Shown here one piece after another: positions 26,106 through 33,400 of a stretch of 64,000 nt of DNA. The translations under genes and the position numbers were made by a program. Numbering within the stretch: position 1 is the first letter of the stretch; the number at the start of each line of letters is the position of its first letter. The DNA comes from Lachnospiraceae bacterium (GTDB lineage Bacteria; Bacillota_A; Clostridia; Lachnospirales; Lachnospiraceae): the NCBI GenBank assembly GCA_009911175.1, contig QXWX01000034.1:10668-74667 (forward strand), written 5' to 3'. A model generated the notes under the pieces. The model did not search any database, was not told the DNA's origin, and saw nothing but the letters and a program-made list of their open reading frames with translations.

Positions 26106-26954
26106 ATGGAATGGATAGAAAAACTGAATAAAACAATTTCTTATATTGAGGAACACCTTGCAGAAGAAATAGGTTATGATGAACTTGCGCGCATAGCATG
26201 TTGCTCTACATACCACTTTCAAAGAATGTTTGCATATATGGCTGGTATTCCGCTTTCGGAATATATCCGTCGCAGGCGAATGTCTTTAGCCGCTATTGAC
26301 CTGCAAAGCGGAACTGAAAAAATTATTGATATTGGTATGAAATATGGGTATTCTTCCCCGACTGCATTTAATAGGGCATTTCAAAATGTGCATGGCATAG
26401 CGCCATCAATGGCAAAGAAAGGAGGCGTTCCTATGAAGTCTTATCCCCCTATCAGCTTTAAAATAACTGTAAAAGGAGTAGAGGAATTGAATTATCGCAT
26501 TGAAGAAAAAGCAGCCTTTCGCATTGTGGGAGTATCTCATCCGCTGGATAAAGAAATAGAAAACAATTTCGCAGCCGTACCGCAAATGTGGCAAAATGCA
26601 GCTGTAAACGGCACATTAGAAAAAATTGCACCGCTTATGAATAATCAGCCTATGGGTGTCTTGGGTGTAAGCGTGTGCATTGACGAAGAGGACTGGCAAT
26701 ATTTTATAGCGGTATCTTCCTCCGCTGAAATCGACAATTCCTTAGATGAATATGTTGTTCCTGCTTGTACATGGGCTATTTTTAGCGGAACTGGTACAGG
26801 GATATCCATTCAAGAATTGGAACAACGCATCATAACAGAATGGCTTCCAACCTCTGGATTTGAATTTGCCAATGCTCCTGATATAGAGGTTTATCTAAAC
26901 CCTGACCCCAATAATATGCAATATGAAGTTTGGCTGCCAATCAGAAAAATATGA
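26106..26954 (+). CDS. AraC regulator with GyrI-like effector domain
   Basis: A 282-residue regulator with an N-terminal AraC DNA-binding domain (YDELARIACCSTYHFQRMF and IDIGMKYGYSSPTAFNRAF) joined to a C-terminal GyrI-like/SOUL-type small-molecule domain (residues ~125-282; ends NMQYEVWLPIRK). This is the Rob/BltR-like layout that senses hydrophobic compounds. AAAGGAGTAAAAAA places the start at 26106 rather than the earlier ATG. It is followed after nine bases by a small partner gene. Codon use is AT-rich, unlike the sugar operons. Confidence 0.9.
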   Translation: MEWIEKLNKTISYIEEHLAEEIGYDELARIACCSTYHFQRMFAYMAGIPLSEYIRRRRMSLAAIDLQSGTEKIIDIGMKYGYSSPTAFNRAFQNVHGIAPSMAKKGGVPMKSYPPISFKITVKGVEELNYRIEEKAAFRIVGVSHPLDKEIENNFAAVPQMWQNAAVNGTLEKIAPLMNNQPMGVLGVSVCIDEEDWQYFIAVSSSAEIDNSLDEYVVPACTWAIFSGTGTGISIQELEQRIITEWLPTSGFEFANAPDIEVYLNPDPNNMQYEVWLPIRKI

Positions 26955-26963
26955 GGTTACAAC

Positions 26964-27431
26964 ATGATAGACAAAAATTATGATGAATTTTTAGAGACTA
27001 TCGGTGCAAGCAGAAATTTTGTAGAAGATATAAATCATTTTCTTCTGGATAGCAACTGCAAACGTGAAATCAAAACAGCTAAAAGCGGCTTTACTGTTTC
27101 CTATCTTTTTCGGGATACAAAAAGGACATTAGCTACTTTCGTTTGCAGAAAAACGGGAATAAAGATTAGAATTTTCCCACAGCATCTTAATGAGTACATG
27201 GGGTTTTTAGATACGCTTCCGGCAAAGATGAAAAAAGAAATTGCAAAAGCATCTGTCTGCAAACGCCTTGTGAATCCTAATGACTGCAATCCTAAATGTG
27301 TTATGGGATATGACTTCATTATGGATAAGGAACGCTATCAAAAATGTAGATATATGGCGTTCATGCCTTCTATAACCGAAGAAAGCACACCTTATATCAA
27401 AAAATTTTTACAAAATGAACTGTTGCAGTAA
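26964..27431 (+). CDS. Conserved protein of unknown function, 155 aa
   Basis: A 155-residue soluble protein that I cannot place in a named family with certainty. It has several cysteines late in the sequence (NPNDCNPKCVMGYDF and RYQKCRY), possibly a metal site. It directly follows the AraC/GyrI-like gene (nine-base gap) and is probably co-transcribed. Base composition matches the AT-rich islet. A terminator lies about 90 bases downstream. Confidence 0.75.
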   Translation: MIDKNYDEFLETIGASRNFVEDINHFLLDSNCKREIKTAKSGFTVSYLFRDTKRTLATFVCRKTGIKIRIFPQHLNEYMGFLDTLPAKMKKEIAKASVCKRLVNPNDCNPKCVMGYDFIMDKERYQKCRYMAFMPSITEESTPYIKKFLQNELLQ

Positions 27432-27518
27432 AATGATAAAACCGCCCAACGGAAAATAAAAAAACCGTTGTTCGGCGGCAAAGTTTTCATGCGCCCGACA
27501 GAATAAAGATAGCCTAAT

Positions 27519-27556
27519 GGCGGTTTTGAATAAAATCAAAGCCGCCGTTTTTCTTT
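27519..27556 (+). terminator. Intrinsic terminator ending the AT-rich islet
   Basis: GGCGGTTTTGA pairs with TCAAAGCCGCC (one bulge) and is followed by GTTTTTCTTT. It closes the plus-strand run of the DUF5131 and AraC genes. A weaker GC-rich inverted repeat (CCGCCCAACGG with CCGTTGTTCGGCGG) precedes it at about 27442-27478. Confidence 0.7.
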
Positions 27557-27857
27557 GCGAAAAATCGAATATATGGAGGGTGTGTTAAAGTCACCCTTTT
27601 TCAAGGATATGGCGGTATCAAATGCTTAAAAGCATTGAGAGGTATCACTGTGTCCTTATTTATTATCCAACTATCTGAACCGTTAAAAAAAGCCCGCCCC
27701 CTTGGAAGGGTAATTCCGGCAATCAATGTGAAATAATTATGATACACCAGACAATAGCTCCTGCTAAGCACAGCTGGAATTTTTATCGGCAGAAGCTGTC
27801 CCGAAGCAAGATAACACTCCGTAAAAGAAACGGGAATATATCGATGACCTGCAGCTA
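27557..27857. other. Intergenic region, no recognised gene
   Basis: A minus-strand open frame of 86 codons covers 27601-27861, but it has no convincing ribosome binding site or recognisable motif, and the plus frame at 27739 is its shadow. It marks the boundary between the AT-rich islet and the BceRS-like locus. I see nothing else in it. Confidence 0.5.
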
Positions 27858-28526
27858 TCACACCGCAATCTTCCCATCCTCAATCCGCACCACCCGATCC
27901 GCCATCTGCGCAATCTCCGGGTTATGGGTGATCATAACAATGGTCTGGCAAAATTCGCTCCCGGTCATCTTGAGCAGCCCGATCACATCGTCGCTGGTCT
28001 TGGAATCCAGATTCCCGGTAGGCTCATCCGCAAGGATGATGGACGGCTTGGAGGCCAGGGCCCGGGCGATGGCCACCCGCTGCTGCTGCCCGCCGGACAG
28101 GTTGTTGGGCAGGCTGTCCAGCTTGCTTTCCAGTCCCAGCATTTCCACAATCTGCATGATAAACTTCTGATCCGGCTCCCGCCCATCCAGCGAAATCGGA
28201 AACACGATATTTTCCCAAACGGTCAGCACAGGGATCAGGTTGTAATTCTGAAAAATAAATCCGATCTGTTTCCGCCGAAATACCGTCGCCTGCTCGCTGT
28301 TCAGCCCGGCCAGCTCCGTATTGCCGATCCGGATGCTGCCCTCCGTGGGCGTATCCAGCCCGCCAAGCATATTCAGAAGGGTCGATTTTCCGCTGCCGGA
28401 TGTTCCGATAATGGCGGTAAACCTGCCCTGCTCAATCTCCAGGTCAATACCGTCCAAAGCCCGCACCTGCGTCTCCCCTTCCCCATAATATTTTTTCAGG
28501 CCCGTTGCTTTTAAAATACATTTCAT
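27858..28526 (-). CDS. ABC ATPase of antimicrobial-peptide/MacB type
   Basis: A 222-residue ATPase of the BceA/MacB/LolD class. All motifs are intact: Walker A GTSGSGKST, Q-loop in FIFQNYNLIPVLTVWENI, signature LSGGQQQRVAIARAL, Walker B IILADEPTGNLD and VMITHNPE. AGGAGG is nine bases before the ATG at 28526; the upstream in-frame extension is leader. It lies downstream of the large FtsX permease on the same strand, while a second, more divergent ATPase lies upstream of the permease. Confidence 0.92.
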   Translation of the reverse strand: MKCILKATGLKKYYGEGETQVRALDGIDLEIEQGRFTAIIGTSGSGKSTLLNMLGGLDTPTEGSIRIGNTELAGLNSEQATVFRRKQIGFIFQNYNLIPVLTVWENIVFPISLDGREPDQKFIMQIVEMLGLESKLDSLPNNLSGGQQQRVAIARALASKPSIILADEPTGNLDSKTSDDVIGLLKMTGSEFCQTIVMITHNPEIAQMADRVVRIEDGKIAV

Positions 28527-28608
28527 ATCAAATATCCTCCTGTTATTCCTAATCATAATTTTATACGATGTTGCAAAACACTGTTTGATGATTTTCAAAT
28601 GACTAAGG

Positions 28609-28638
28609 TCAAATATCCATGCAGGCATGGCTGCTTGG
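28609..28638. repeat. Dispersed palindromic repeat, copy 1
   Basis: Contains TCCATGCAGGCATGGCTGC, identical over 19 bases to 47459-47477, with related flanks (GTCA...ATTCC and TGG). Here the hairpin is imperfect. It lies between the FtsX permease stop and the ATPase start. Confidence 0.55.
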
Positions 28639-28660
28639 CTCGTTGCTTTGCGGTAATCAA

Positions 28661-31276
28661 TCACTCCGCCACCCGAAGCTGCTCCACAATACTTTCCTTA
28701 TAGAAGAACCGAAGCGCCAGAACCGGCACCGCCGTTGACAGAACCAACAGCAGGGCGCTTACGAGCAGCGCAGGCAGCAGCGTAAAATGAAACGTAAACT
28801 GCCACATTTTTCCAAGCATTCCTCTCACCAGCGTCAGATCCAGAATTGCTCCCAGCACGATCCCCAGGGCACACGCCCCTCCCGCATAAAACATGCCTTC
28901 GTACACCATCATTTTTGTAAGCTGCCGCTCCGTCATACCGATGCTCTGCATGACAGCAAACTCACGGCGGCGGGCCAGGATCGTGGTGACCAGCGTATTG
29001 ATCAGGTTCAGCACGCCGGCAAATCCAAAGATCACACCCACCAGCCCGCCTACGAGCCGGATCACCATTCGGAAGTTTTCCGCATGTTCACGGGCGGACT
29101 GGGAAGAAATGTAATAGACATCGGAATTATTTTTTACATAATCTTCCAAAAACGCAGTCATATGCTCCTGTTCCCCCTCTTCTACATCAAAGGCGTATTT
29201 ATAAATTACAGGTTCGTCATACAGTTCCTTAAAAACGTCCGTCGGCAAATACAGGAACAGCCCGTCTCCGCCAACCTTTGTCGGCCCGTTAACGGAAACG
29301 CCGATTTCCTGGTCATCCCCGTTCAGAGCGGCCTTCGCCAATACAGGCAGCTCCATCGCCTTCTGTCCGTCCTTGTAAACCGTGATCATGTCGCCCACCT
29401 GGATGAAATCAAAATCCTCCATCAGGGACATATCCGCCCGGTCGGTATTTATCCCTGCCAGAATCCCCTCCCCGCACATCATTTTCTCATAGAGGGCGCG
29501 GGCATCGGTCTCCCCCTCCCGCAGATCCATCCGGGCAACCGTACTTTCCTCCATCCCGTAAACGTTGCAGAGCGGCCGCCCGTCATCCCCCAGTCCAAAG
29601 GTGAAGCCCTCTCTGTCACAGCGAAACGGAATCTCTGTTTCTTCATGAATATATTCCTCAGCCGAAATATCCCTGCCAAATTCATAAGTCACATTTGTAT
29701 CTTCCGCCGTATTTTTATAGACTGGCACGGCATCCTTCACCCCGGGCTGAGACTCAATTGCCGCCATCACCGACGGCTCCACCGCGTTCTCCCGGAACCG
29801 GAAGCCTTTCAAAATATTTCCGGTTTCCGCACCGGTCACGGCAAAATCCGTCCGTATCATAAAGTCTACCTGTTTTTCCACATCCATGCTGCCGGCCGCC
29901 GTCCCGACGCAGTTGAGCAATGTCACGCAAAGGGTCAGGGATATGACGATAAATGCGCTGCGGCGTTTATTTCTCCCCAGATTAAACCATGCAAGATGTG
30001 AAAGATCTGCGCCGGGCATGGACTGTTTCCGGGCCGCTGCTTTTTTTCCGCGCTTTTTGGAGCCGTTTCCCACATTGTTTTCCACATACCGAAATGCCTC
30101 CACCGGAGGAATATTGGCCGCGATCCGAACCGGTTTGCGGGTGCTCAAAATCACTGTCAACGTCGTAAACAATGCAGCCCCCAGGAAAATGAACGGCGAA
30201 GGGGATACTTCTATGGCAACATTGCTGTACTCAATCGACATAAGCCCCATAATCATCGGCAGCGCCGATTTTCCCACAAAGAAACCGATCACCTCCCCCA
30301 GCGGGATTCCCATGCAGGACAGCCAGAATGCCTGCCGGTTGATCAGTCCCTTTACCTGCTTCCTGCTCATCCCGATGGTGCGGTAAAGCCCGTAGCGGCG
30401 GATTTCCTTCATCACCGCAATGTCAAATACATTGTAGATCAGAAGATAGCCGCAGAATGTAAACAAAACGACGAGCACGGCTGCCATGGCAATGAGTTCC
30501 ATATCCGGAATCGGATTGGTCACGGTATTGACCACTGCCGGAAGGGAATTGTCCGCATTGATATCATACGGGTCGCCGCCCATCTGGACGGCAAACTGTT
30601 CCATCTTATCCTGCAGCCCAACTGCGCTGTCTGCGGTAAAATCGGAAAAATATGTTCCTGCCAGTTCTCTGTCCTGGTCATAGGTGAATCGGAAAATCTC
30701 CGGATGGGCGTCCCGAAATGCCGTTCCCGCCCACATCGTGCTCATCTGGTCGCCTATGGCTTCATACCATCCGGATACCACCATTGTGAGATGGTATTCC
30801 TCTCCCCGGACTGTAAAATCAATCTCCACCTCCGCGCCCATCTCCGGCTCTGCGCCCAAATCCATCAGCGCCAGATCCGAGGCCACGATCTCGTTTTCCG
30901 CTTCCGGCGCCCTGCCATGGGTGGGGCTGCTGAATGTCAGATCCGCCTGAACCTGATCCCGCACCTCAAATTCCACATTGTGGCGTTTTGTATTTGACAA
31001 AAAGGTGATCGGCATCCTCAGCCCAGCGGACTCCACAAAATCCGCCTGCCGCAGCATTTCAAACTGCTCGGCCGTCATATTTCGAAAATCGCCGTCCGAC
31101 TTGCTGCCCTTCTGCATCTGCATGGTGACGGCCATGGATTCCGATACTCCCATGCCGATCGTCGTGACCGATGTAAATAAAACCGCAGTCAAAGCGATGG
31201 CCAGCACCGCAATCAGGTTCTGCAGCCTGTTGGCCGCAAAGCTGCGGCGGTTGAGGGTTTTCAACATTTCTCTCAT
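28661..31276 (-). CDS. Large FtsX-family ABC permease
   Basis: An 871-residue permease with the MacB/FtsX plan: a first helix near residues 20-45, an extracytoplasmic domain, three helices around 270-385, a fourth near 440-465 opening a second large exterior domain, and three C-terminal helices (LVGGLVGVIFGFAGVLNLIN onward). Cytoplasmic motifs RRYGLYRTIGMSRKQVKGLI and RRREFAVMQSIGMTERQLTK are the FtsX coupling sequences. With the neighbouring ATPases and the BceRS-like two-component system upstream it probably forms a peptide-antibiotic detoxification or export system. GGAGGTAAAGACCC precedes the ATG, and tandem 11-bp repeats lie upstream. Confidence 0.9.
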   Translation of the reverse strand: MREMLKTLNRRSFAANRLQNLIAVLAIALTAVLFTSVTTIGMGVSESMAVTMQMQKGSKSDGDFRNMTAEQFEMLRQADFVESAGLRMPITFLSNTKRHNVEFEVRDQVQADLTFSSPTHGRAPEAENEIVASDLALMDLGAEPEMGAEVEIDFTVRGEEYHLTMVVSGWYEAIGDQMSTMWAGTAFRDAHPEIFRFTYDQDRELAGTYFSDFTADSAVGLQDKMEQFAVQMGGDPYDINADNSLPAVVNTVTNPIPDMELIAMAAVLVVLFTFCGYLLIYNVFDIAVMKEIRRYGLYRTIGMSRKQVKGLINRQAFWLSCMGIPLGEVIGFFVGKSALPMIMGLMSIEYSNVAIEVSPSPFIFLGAALFTTLTVILSTRKPVRIAANIPPVEAFRYVENNVGNGSKKRGKKAAARKQSMPGADLSHLAWFNLGRNKRRSAFIVISLTLCVTLLNCVGTAAGSMDVEKQVDFMIRTDFAVTGAETGNILKGFRFRENAVEPSVMAAIESQPGVKDAVPVYKNTAEDTNVTYEFGRDISAEEYIHEETEIPFRCDREGFTFGLGDDGRPLCNVYGMEESTVARMDLREGETDARALYEKMMCGEGILAGINTDRADMSLMEDFDFIQVGDMITVYKDGQKAMELPVLAKAALNGDDQEIGVSVNGPTKVGGDGLFLYLPTDVFKELYDEPVIYKYAFDVEEGEQEHMTAFLEDYVKNNSDVYYISSQSAREHAENFRMVIRLVGGLVGVIFGFAGVLNLINTLVTTILARRREFAVMQSIGMTERQLTKMMVYEGMFYAGGACALGIVLGAILDLTLVRGMLGKMWQFTFHFTLLPALLVSALLLVLSTAVPVLALRFFYKESIVEQLRVAE

Positions 31277-31337
31277 GGGTCTTTACCTCCGATGTATGTG
31301 ATTTCGTAATCGTTCTTACTGACTGATATCATAACAT

Positions 31338-31370
31338 CCCAATGTTACAGTGAAGGTACAGGAAAGGTAC
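31338..31370 (-). promoter_or_regulatory. Tandem 11-bp repeats, candidate response-regulator site
   Basis: Read on the minus strand, GTACCTTTCCT, GTACCTTCACT and GTAACATTGGG follow one another at exact 11-base steps, about one helical turn. OmpR/BceR-type regulators bind such direct repeats. The array is 62-94 bases upstream of the FtsX permease start, so it probably drives that gene and the ATPase behind it. Confidence 0.5.
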
Positions 31371-31429
31371 ATTTTTGTAACGTTGCATAAATGATACCCA
31401 AGGGCATCCGGCCAATTCCGAGAACAGCA

Positions 31430-31459
31430 GAAAAAGCGTCCCGCTTTTTACGGAACGCT
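31430..31459 (-). terminator. Intrinsic terminator after upstream ATPase gene
   Basis: On the minus strand AGCGTTCC and GGGACGCT enclose a short loop and are followed by TTTTTC. It separates the ATPase gene from the permease gene and fits a separate promoter for the latter. Confidence 0.6.
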
Positions 31460-31473
31460 CCATTTTATATTCG

Positions 31474-32142
31474 CTATTCGTCCACTATCCTCCCGTCCCG
31501 CAGGCGCAACATCCGGTCCGCAAGCTGGGCAAGCTCCTGGTTATGTGTAATCATGATCAGGGTCTGGTGAAATGTTTCCGCCGTCATTTTCAGGAGCCCC
31601 GCCACATTCTGGCTGGTCCTGGCGTCAAAGCTCCCGGTGGGCTCGTCGGCCAGGATTATGGCCGGCTTTGTGATTAATGCCCTGGCAATCGCGGCGCACT
31701 GCTGCCCGCCCCCGGAAAGCATATGGGGGTACTGGTTCAATCTCTCATCCAGCCCCAGCAAATGTATGATTTTCCGGAAAAATACTTCATCCGGGCGGGA
31801 GTCGTCCATTGCCAGCGGAAACAAAATATTCTCCCGGATCGTCAGCTCCGGCACCAGATTATAGTCCTGAAACACAAAGCCAATTTTCCTGCGCCGGAAT
31901 ACGGTCAGCTGCTCCTCCGTCAGCTCCGACAGGTCGGTCCCGTCCACAATCACAGTCCCTTCCGTAGGCTCATACAGGCCGCCTATTGTATTCAAAAGCG
32001 TGGTCTTCCCCGAACCGGAAGCCCCCACGATGGAGAGAAACCTGCCCTTTTCTATTGTCAGGTCGATCCCGTCCAAAGCCTTTACCTGGCGGGGACCCTC
32101 TCCAAAATATTTTTTAAGATTGCGTATAGTTACAATGTCCAT
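31474..32142 (-). CDS. Divergent ABC ATPase of MacB type
   Basis: A 222-residue ATPase paralogous to the one at 27858. Walker A GASGSGKTT, Walker B IILADEPTGSFD and the H-loop MITHNQE are intact. The signature, normally LSGGQQQRVAIARAL, reads LSGGGQQCAAIARAL, so the arginine and one glutamine are lost. The ATG at 32142 begins the usual N-terminus MDIVTIRNLKKYFGEG, but it has no ribosome binding site at normal distance; its leader is the 48-bp repeat copy A. A TTG at 32184 is an alternative start. Translation may be weak, or depend on transcription from the toxin locus. Confidence 0.82.
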   Translation of the reverse strand: MDIVTIRNLKKYFGEGPRQVKALDGIDLTIEKGRFLSIVGASGSGKTTLLNTIGGLYEPTEGTVIVDGTDLSELTEEQLTVFRRRKIGFVFQDYNLVPELTIRENILFPLAMDDSRPDEVFFRKIIHLLGLDERLNQYPHMLSGGGQQCAAIARALITKPAIILADEPTGSFDARTSQNVAGLLKMTAETFHQTLIMITHNQELAQLADRMLRLRDGRIVDE

Positions 32143-32189
32143 TTTTGAAAAAATAAAATTATATCCTTGAAATTTTATCTGCAAATATG
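32142..32189. repeat. 48-bp direct repeat, copy A
   Basis: Identical over 48 bases to 33062-33109. This copy overlaps the start codon and leader of the divergent ATPase gene and ends two bases before the ToxN stop codon. On the plus strand it keeps the TTGAAA -35 of the type I antitoxin promoter, but the -10 is degraded to TACTAA. Confidence 0.9.
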
Positions 32190-32191
32190 TA

Positions 32192-32701
32192 CTAATTTTG
32201 GTTGTCAGGTTTATAATTTTGGGCTGCTTCTTCTAAAAGTTTAAAATCGCAGGATGCATTTATCAATGCAGCATCTGCACCTGAAATAACTCCATTATAT
32301 GTATCCTCAGCCATCTCTTTTATATCAGTTGTGATCGTGTTACAGAAAACCCATTGTCTACGAAGAAATTCTTTACGACCAGGTTTTTCTTTATTGAAGT
32401 CGCGTTTGGTTATATAGCGATCATCTACAGGAAACATAAAGTTAAAGCGTAGAGAACCTTTTACCTGATTGAAACTATCGTCTTCCAAACGGATTAGTAA
32501 ATTATTCGGTTGTTTTTTCTTGTAGGAAGATACAGGTACATAGTATTTATATCCATTCATTTCCAAAACAACACCACAAACCATTTTTCGTTCGTTTTCA
32601 TATTCTACATCAGGAACACGAGTAAATCCACGTTTTGTTTTTTCGGCTGCTTTGAGGTATTTTACATAATCTGCATCTACATCATAAAAAAATAGATCCA
32701 T
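32192..32701 (-). CDS. toxN: ToxN/AbiQ-family type III toxin (endoribonuclease)
   Basis: A 169-residue protein of the ToxN/AbiQ family, sequence-specific endoribonucleases held inactive by a repeat RNA. Family landmarks appear in order: MDLFFYDVDADYVKYLKAAE at the N-terminus, CGVVLEMNGYKYYVPVSSYK (core beta strands), SLRFNFMFPV, and the C-terminal helices with RKEFLRRQWVFCNTITTDI and CDFKLLEEAAQNY. The length matches the family (about 165-200). AGGAGAAGCAAT precedes the ATG at 32701. Upstream lie a promoter, two 33-nt repeats and a terminator in the standard type III order. Known members give phage defence by abortive infection or stabilise plasmids. AT-rich composition suggests transfer. Confidence 0.92.
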   Translation of the reverse strand: MDLFFYDVDADYVKYLKAAEKTKRGFTRVPDVEYENERKMVCGVVLEMNGYKYYVPVSSYKKKQPNNLLIRLEDDSFNQVKGSLRFNFMFPVDDRYITKRDFNKEKPGRKEFLRRQWVFCNTITTDIKEMAEDTYNGVISGADAALINASCDFKLLEEAAQNYKPDNQN

Positions 32702-32713
32702 ATTGCTTCTCCT

Positions 32714-32750
32714 AAAAAGTAATGAGTAAGGAAAGATATCCTTACTCATT
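32714..32750 (-). terminator. Terminator between RNA antitoxin and toxin gene
   Basis: On the minus strand AATGAGTAAGG and CCTTACTCATT pair perfectly around an 8-base loop, followed by ACTTTTT. It lies just before the toxN ribosome binding site. Type III systems use such a leaky terminator to make excess antitoxin RNA over toxin mRNA. Confidence 0.88.
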
Positions 32751-32835
32751 CATCATAATTCGCCCTTCATGGTGGCGGAACACCAATCATAATTCACCTT
32801 TAAGGTAGTGGGACACCTGGGAAGATTCTCTTCTT
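32714..32835 (-). ncRNA. toxI: ToxI-like RNA antitoxin with two tandem repeats
   Basis: Predicted transcript from the promoter at 32842-32870 to the hairpin in front of toxN. It holds two tandem repeats of 33-34 nt: unit 1 from 32817 to 32785 and unit 2 from 32784 to 32751 (minus strand). Both begin GGTGT(C/T)CC, contain ACC and AAGG, and end GAATTATGAT; about 25 of 33 positions agree. In known systems each repeat is cut out by ToxN and folds as a pseudoknot that blocks the toxin. Two full repeats is at the low end of the known range. The 5' end is estimated from the -10 box. Confidence 0.82.
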
Positions 32836-32841
32836 ACCTAT

Positions 32842-32870
32842 ATACTATGCGTTTTTTTCGCTTTTGTCAA
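32842..32870 (-). promoter_or_regulatory. Sigma-A promoter of the type III toxin-antitoxin operon
   Basis: Minus strand TTGACA (32870-32865), 17-base spacer, TAGTAT (32847-32842). The repeats begin about 18 bases after the predicted start. Confidence 0.8.
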
Positions 32871-32901
32871 GGGATTTTCCTGCATTCAGTAACAATAGTA
32901 A

Positions 32902-33048
32902 GTTACAGGTCACACCTTGACCAGGCGTGCCCTGTAACTCAGGCCGTCATTTAAAATTGCCTACGGCAATGGACGGCCTGAATCCCAGCTTTTATGTGCA
33001 TCCTCCTGACCAATCAGCGTAGTGATTGGTCAGGGTGTGACATGTAAC
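32902..33048. mobile_element. MITE family A, complete copy
   Basis: A 147-bp non-coding element with terminal inverted repeats of about 23 bp (GTTACAGGTCACACCTTG... and ...CAGGGTGTGACATGTAAC; about 20 of 23 pair). It is flanked by perfect 8-bp direct repeats AATAGTAA (32894-32901 and 33049-33056), a target-site duplication. Inside are further perfect hairpins: CAGGCCGTC/GACGGCCTG, ATTGCC/GGCAAT and CTGACCAATCA/TGATTGGTCAG. No open frame. Partial copies lie at 5762 and 18083. Confidence 0.85.
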
Positions 33049-33061
33049 AATAGTAACCCAT

Positions 33062-33109
33062 TTTTTGAAAAAATAAAATTATATCCTTGAAATTTTATCT
33101 GCAAATATG
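33062..33109. repeat. 48-bp direct repeat, copy B
   Basis: Identical to 32142-32189. This copy is continuous with the intact promoter of the type I antitoxin RNA. The distance between copies is 920 bp, which is the size of the segment carrying ToxIN and the MITE. Confidence 0.9.
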
Positions 33110-33116
33110 CTATAGT
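33087..33116 (+). promoter_or_regulatory. Promoter of the type I antitoxin RNA
   Basis: Plus strand TTGAAA (33087-33092), 18-base spacer, TATAGT (33111-33116). The -35 and most of the spacer are inside repeat copy B. Confidence 0.65.
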
Positions 33117-33122
33117 ATACAT

Positions 33123-33222
33123 GGAGGGAAAGCAAAGAAGCGGCTACCCCTCGTTTTGGAACTTACCTATTAATTATAGGCAAGCCGTCACTAGTGTGGT
33201 AGTGGCGGCTATTTCTTTTTTC
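33123..33222 (+). ncRNA. Antisense RNA antitoxin of the holin-like toxin
   Basis: Predicted ~100-nt transcript convergent with the small toxin gene. It ends in a strong terminator: AGCCGTCACTA (33183-33193), a 6-base loop, TAGTGGCGGCT (33200-33210) and a T-rich tail ATTTCTTTTTT. The 3' end overlaps the toxin stop codon and its mRNA 3' region, the geometry of TxpA/RatA-like type I systems. The start is estimated from the -10. Confidence 0.7.
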
Positions 33223-33304
33223 CCTTAAAAATCGTATAACACAATCCGATAAGGGCGCAAATGAATATACAAAACTGAAATAAGTCAGCATATGTAACAT
33301 ACAT
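33209..33304 (-). CDS. Holin-like type I toxin, 31 aa
   Basis: A 31-residue peptide (MYVTYADLFQFCIFICALIG, then LCYTIFKGKKK) with one hydrophobic helix and a basic tail, matching the putative holin-like toxin family of Firmicutes. Such peptides insert in the membrane when over-expressed. AAAGGAGGGATTGCC precedes the ATG at 33304; longer in-frame starts lack sites. The mRNA leader contains two CCCTCC runs (one in a CCCTCCGT/ACGGAGGG hairpin) that could hide the GGAGGG site. An antisense RNA gene overlaps the 3' end. Confidence 0.82.
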   Translation of the reverse strand: MYVTYADLFQFCIFICALIGLCYTIFKGKKK

Positions 33305-33400
33305 TGGCAATCCCTCCTTTCTTTCGTCCGGAGGGCATTTATTCCCTCCGTAAAAAAACGGAGGGGTAAGCCGCCTTTGGCTCTTTGTTTTCCCTATGAC

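Noticed and set aside
27601..27861. Minus-strand 86-codon gene.
   Set aside because: No convincing ribosome binding site, no known motif, and composition does not match coding DNA of the neighbours.
28787..30001. Plus-strand open frame of 404 codons.
   Set aside because: Antisense shadow of the FtsX permease gene caused by its codon bias; His/Arg/Gln-rich with no motif.
32751..32817. Two 33-nt repeats could be read as a minimal CRISPR array.
   Set aside because: The units are directly adjacent with no spacer, differ from each other, and sit between a promoter and a terminator before a ToxN-family gene. No cas genes are present.
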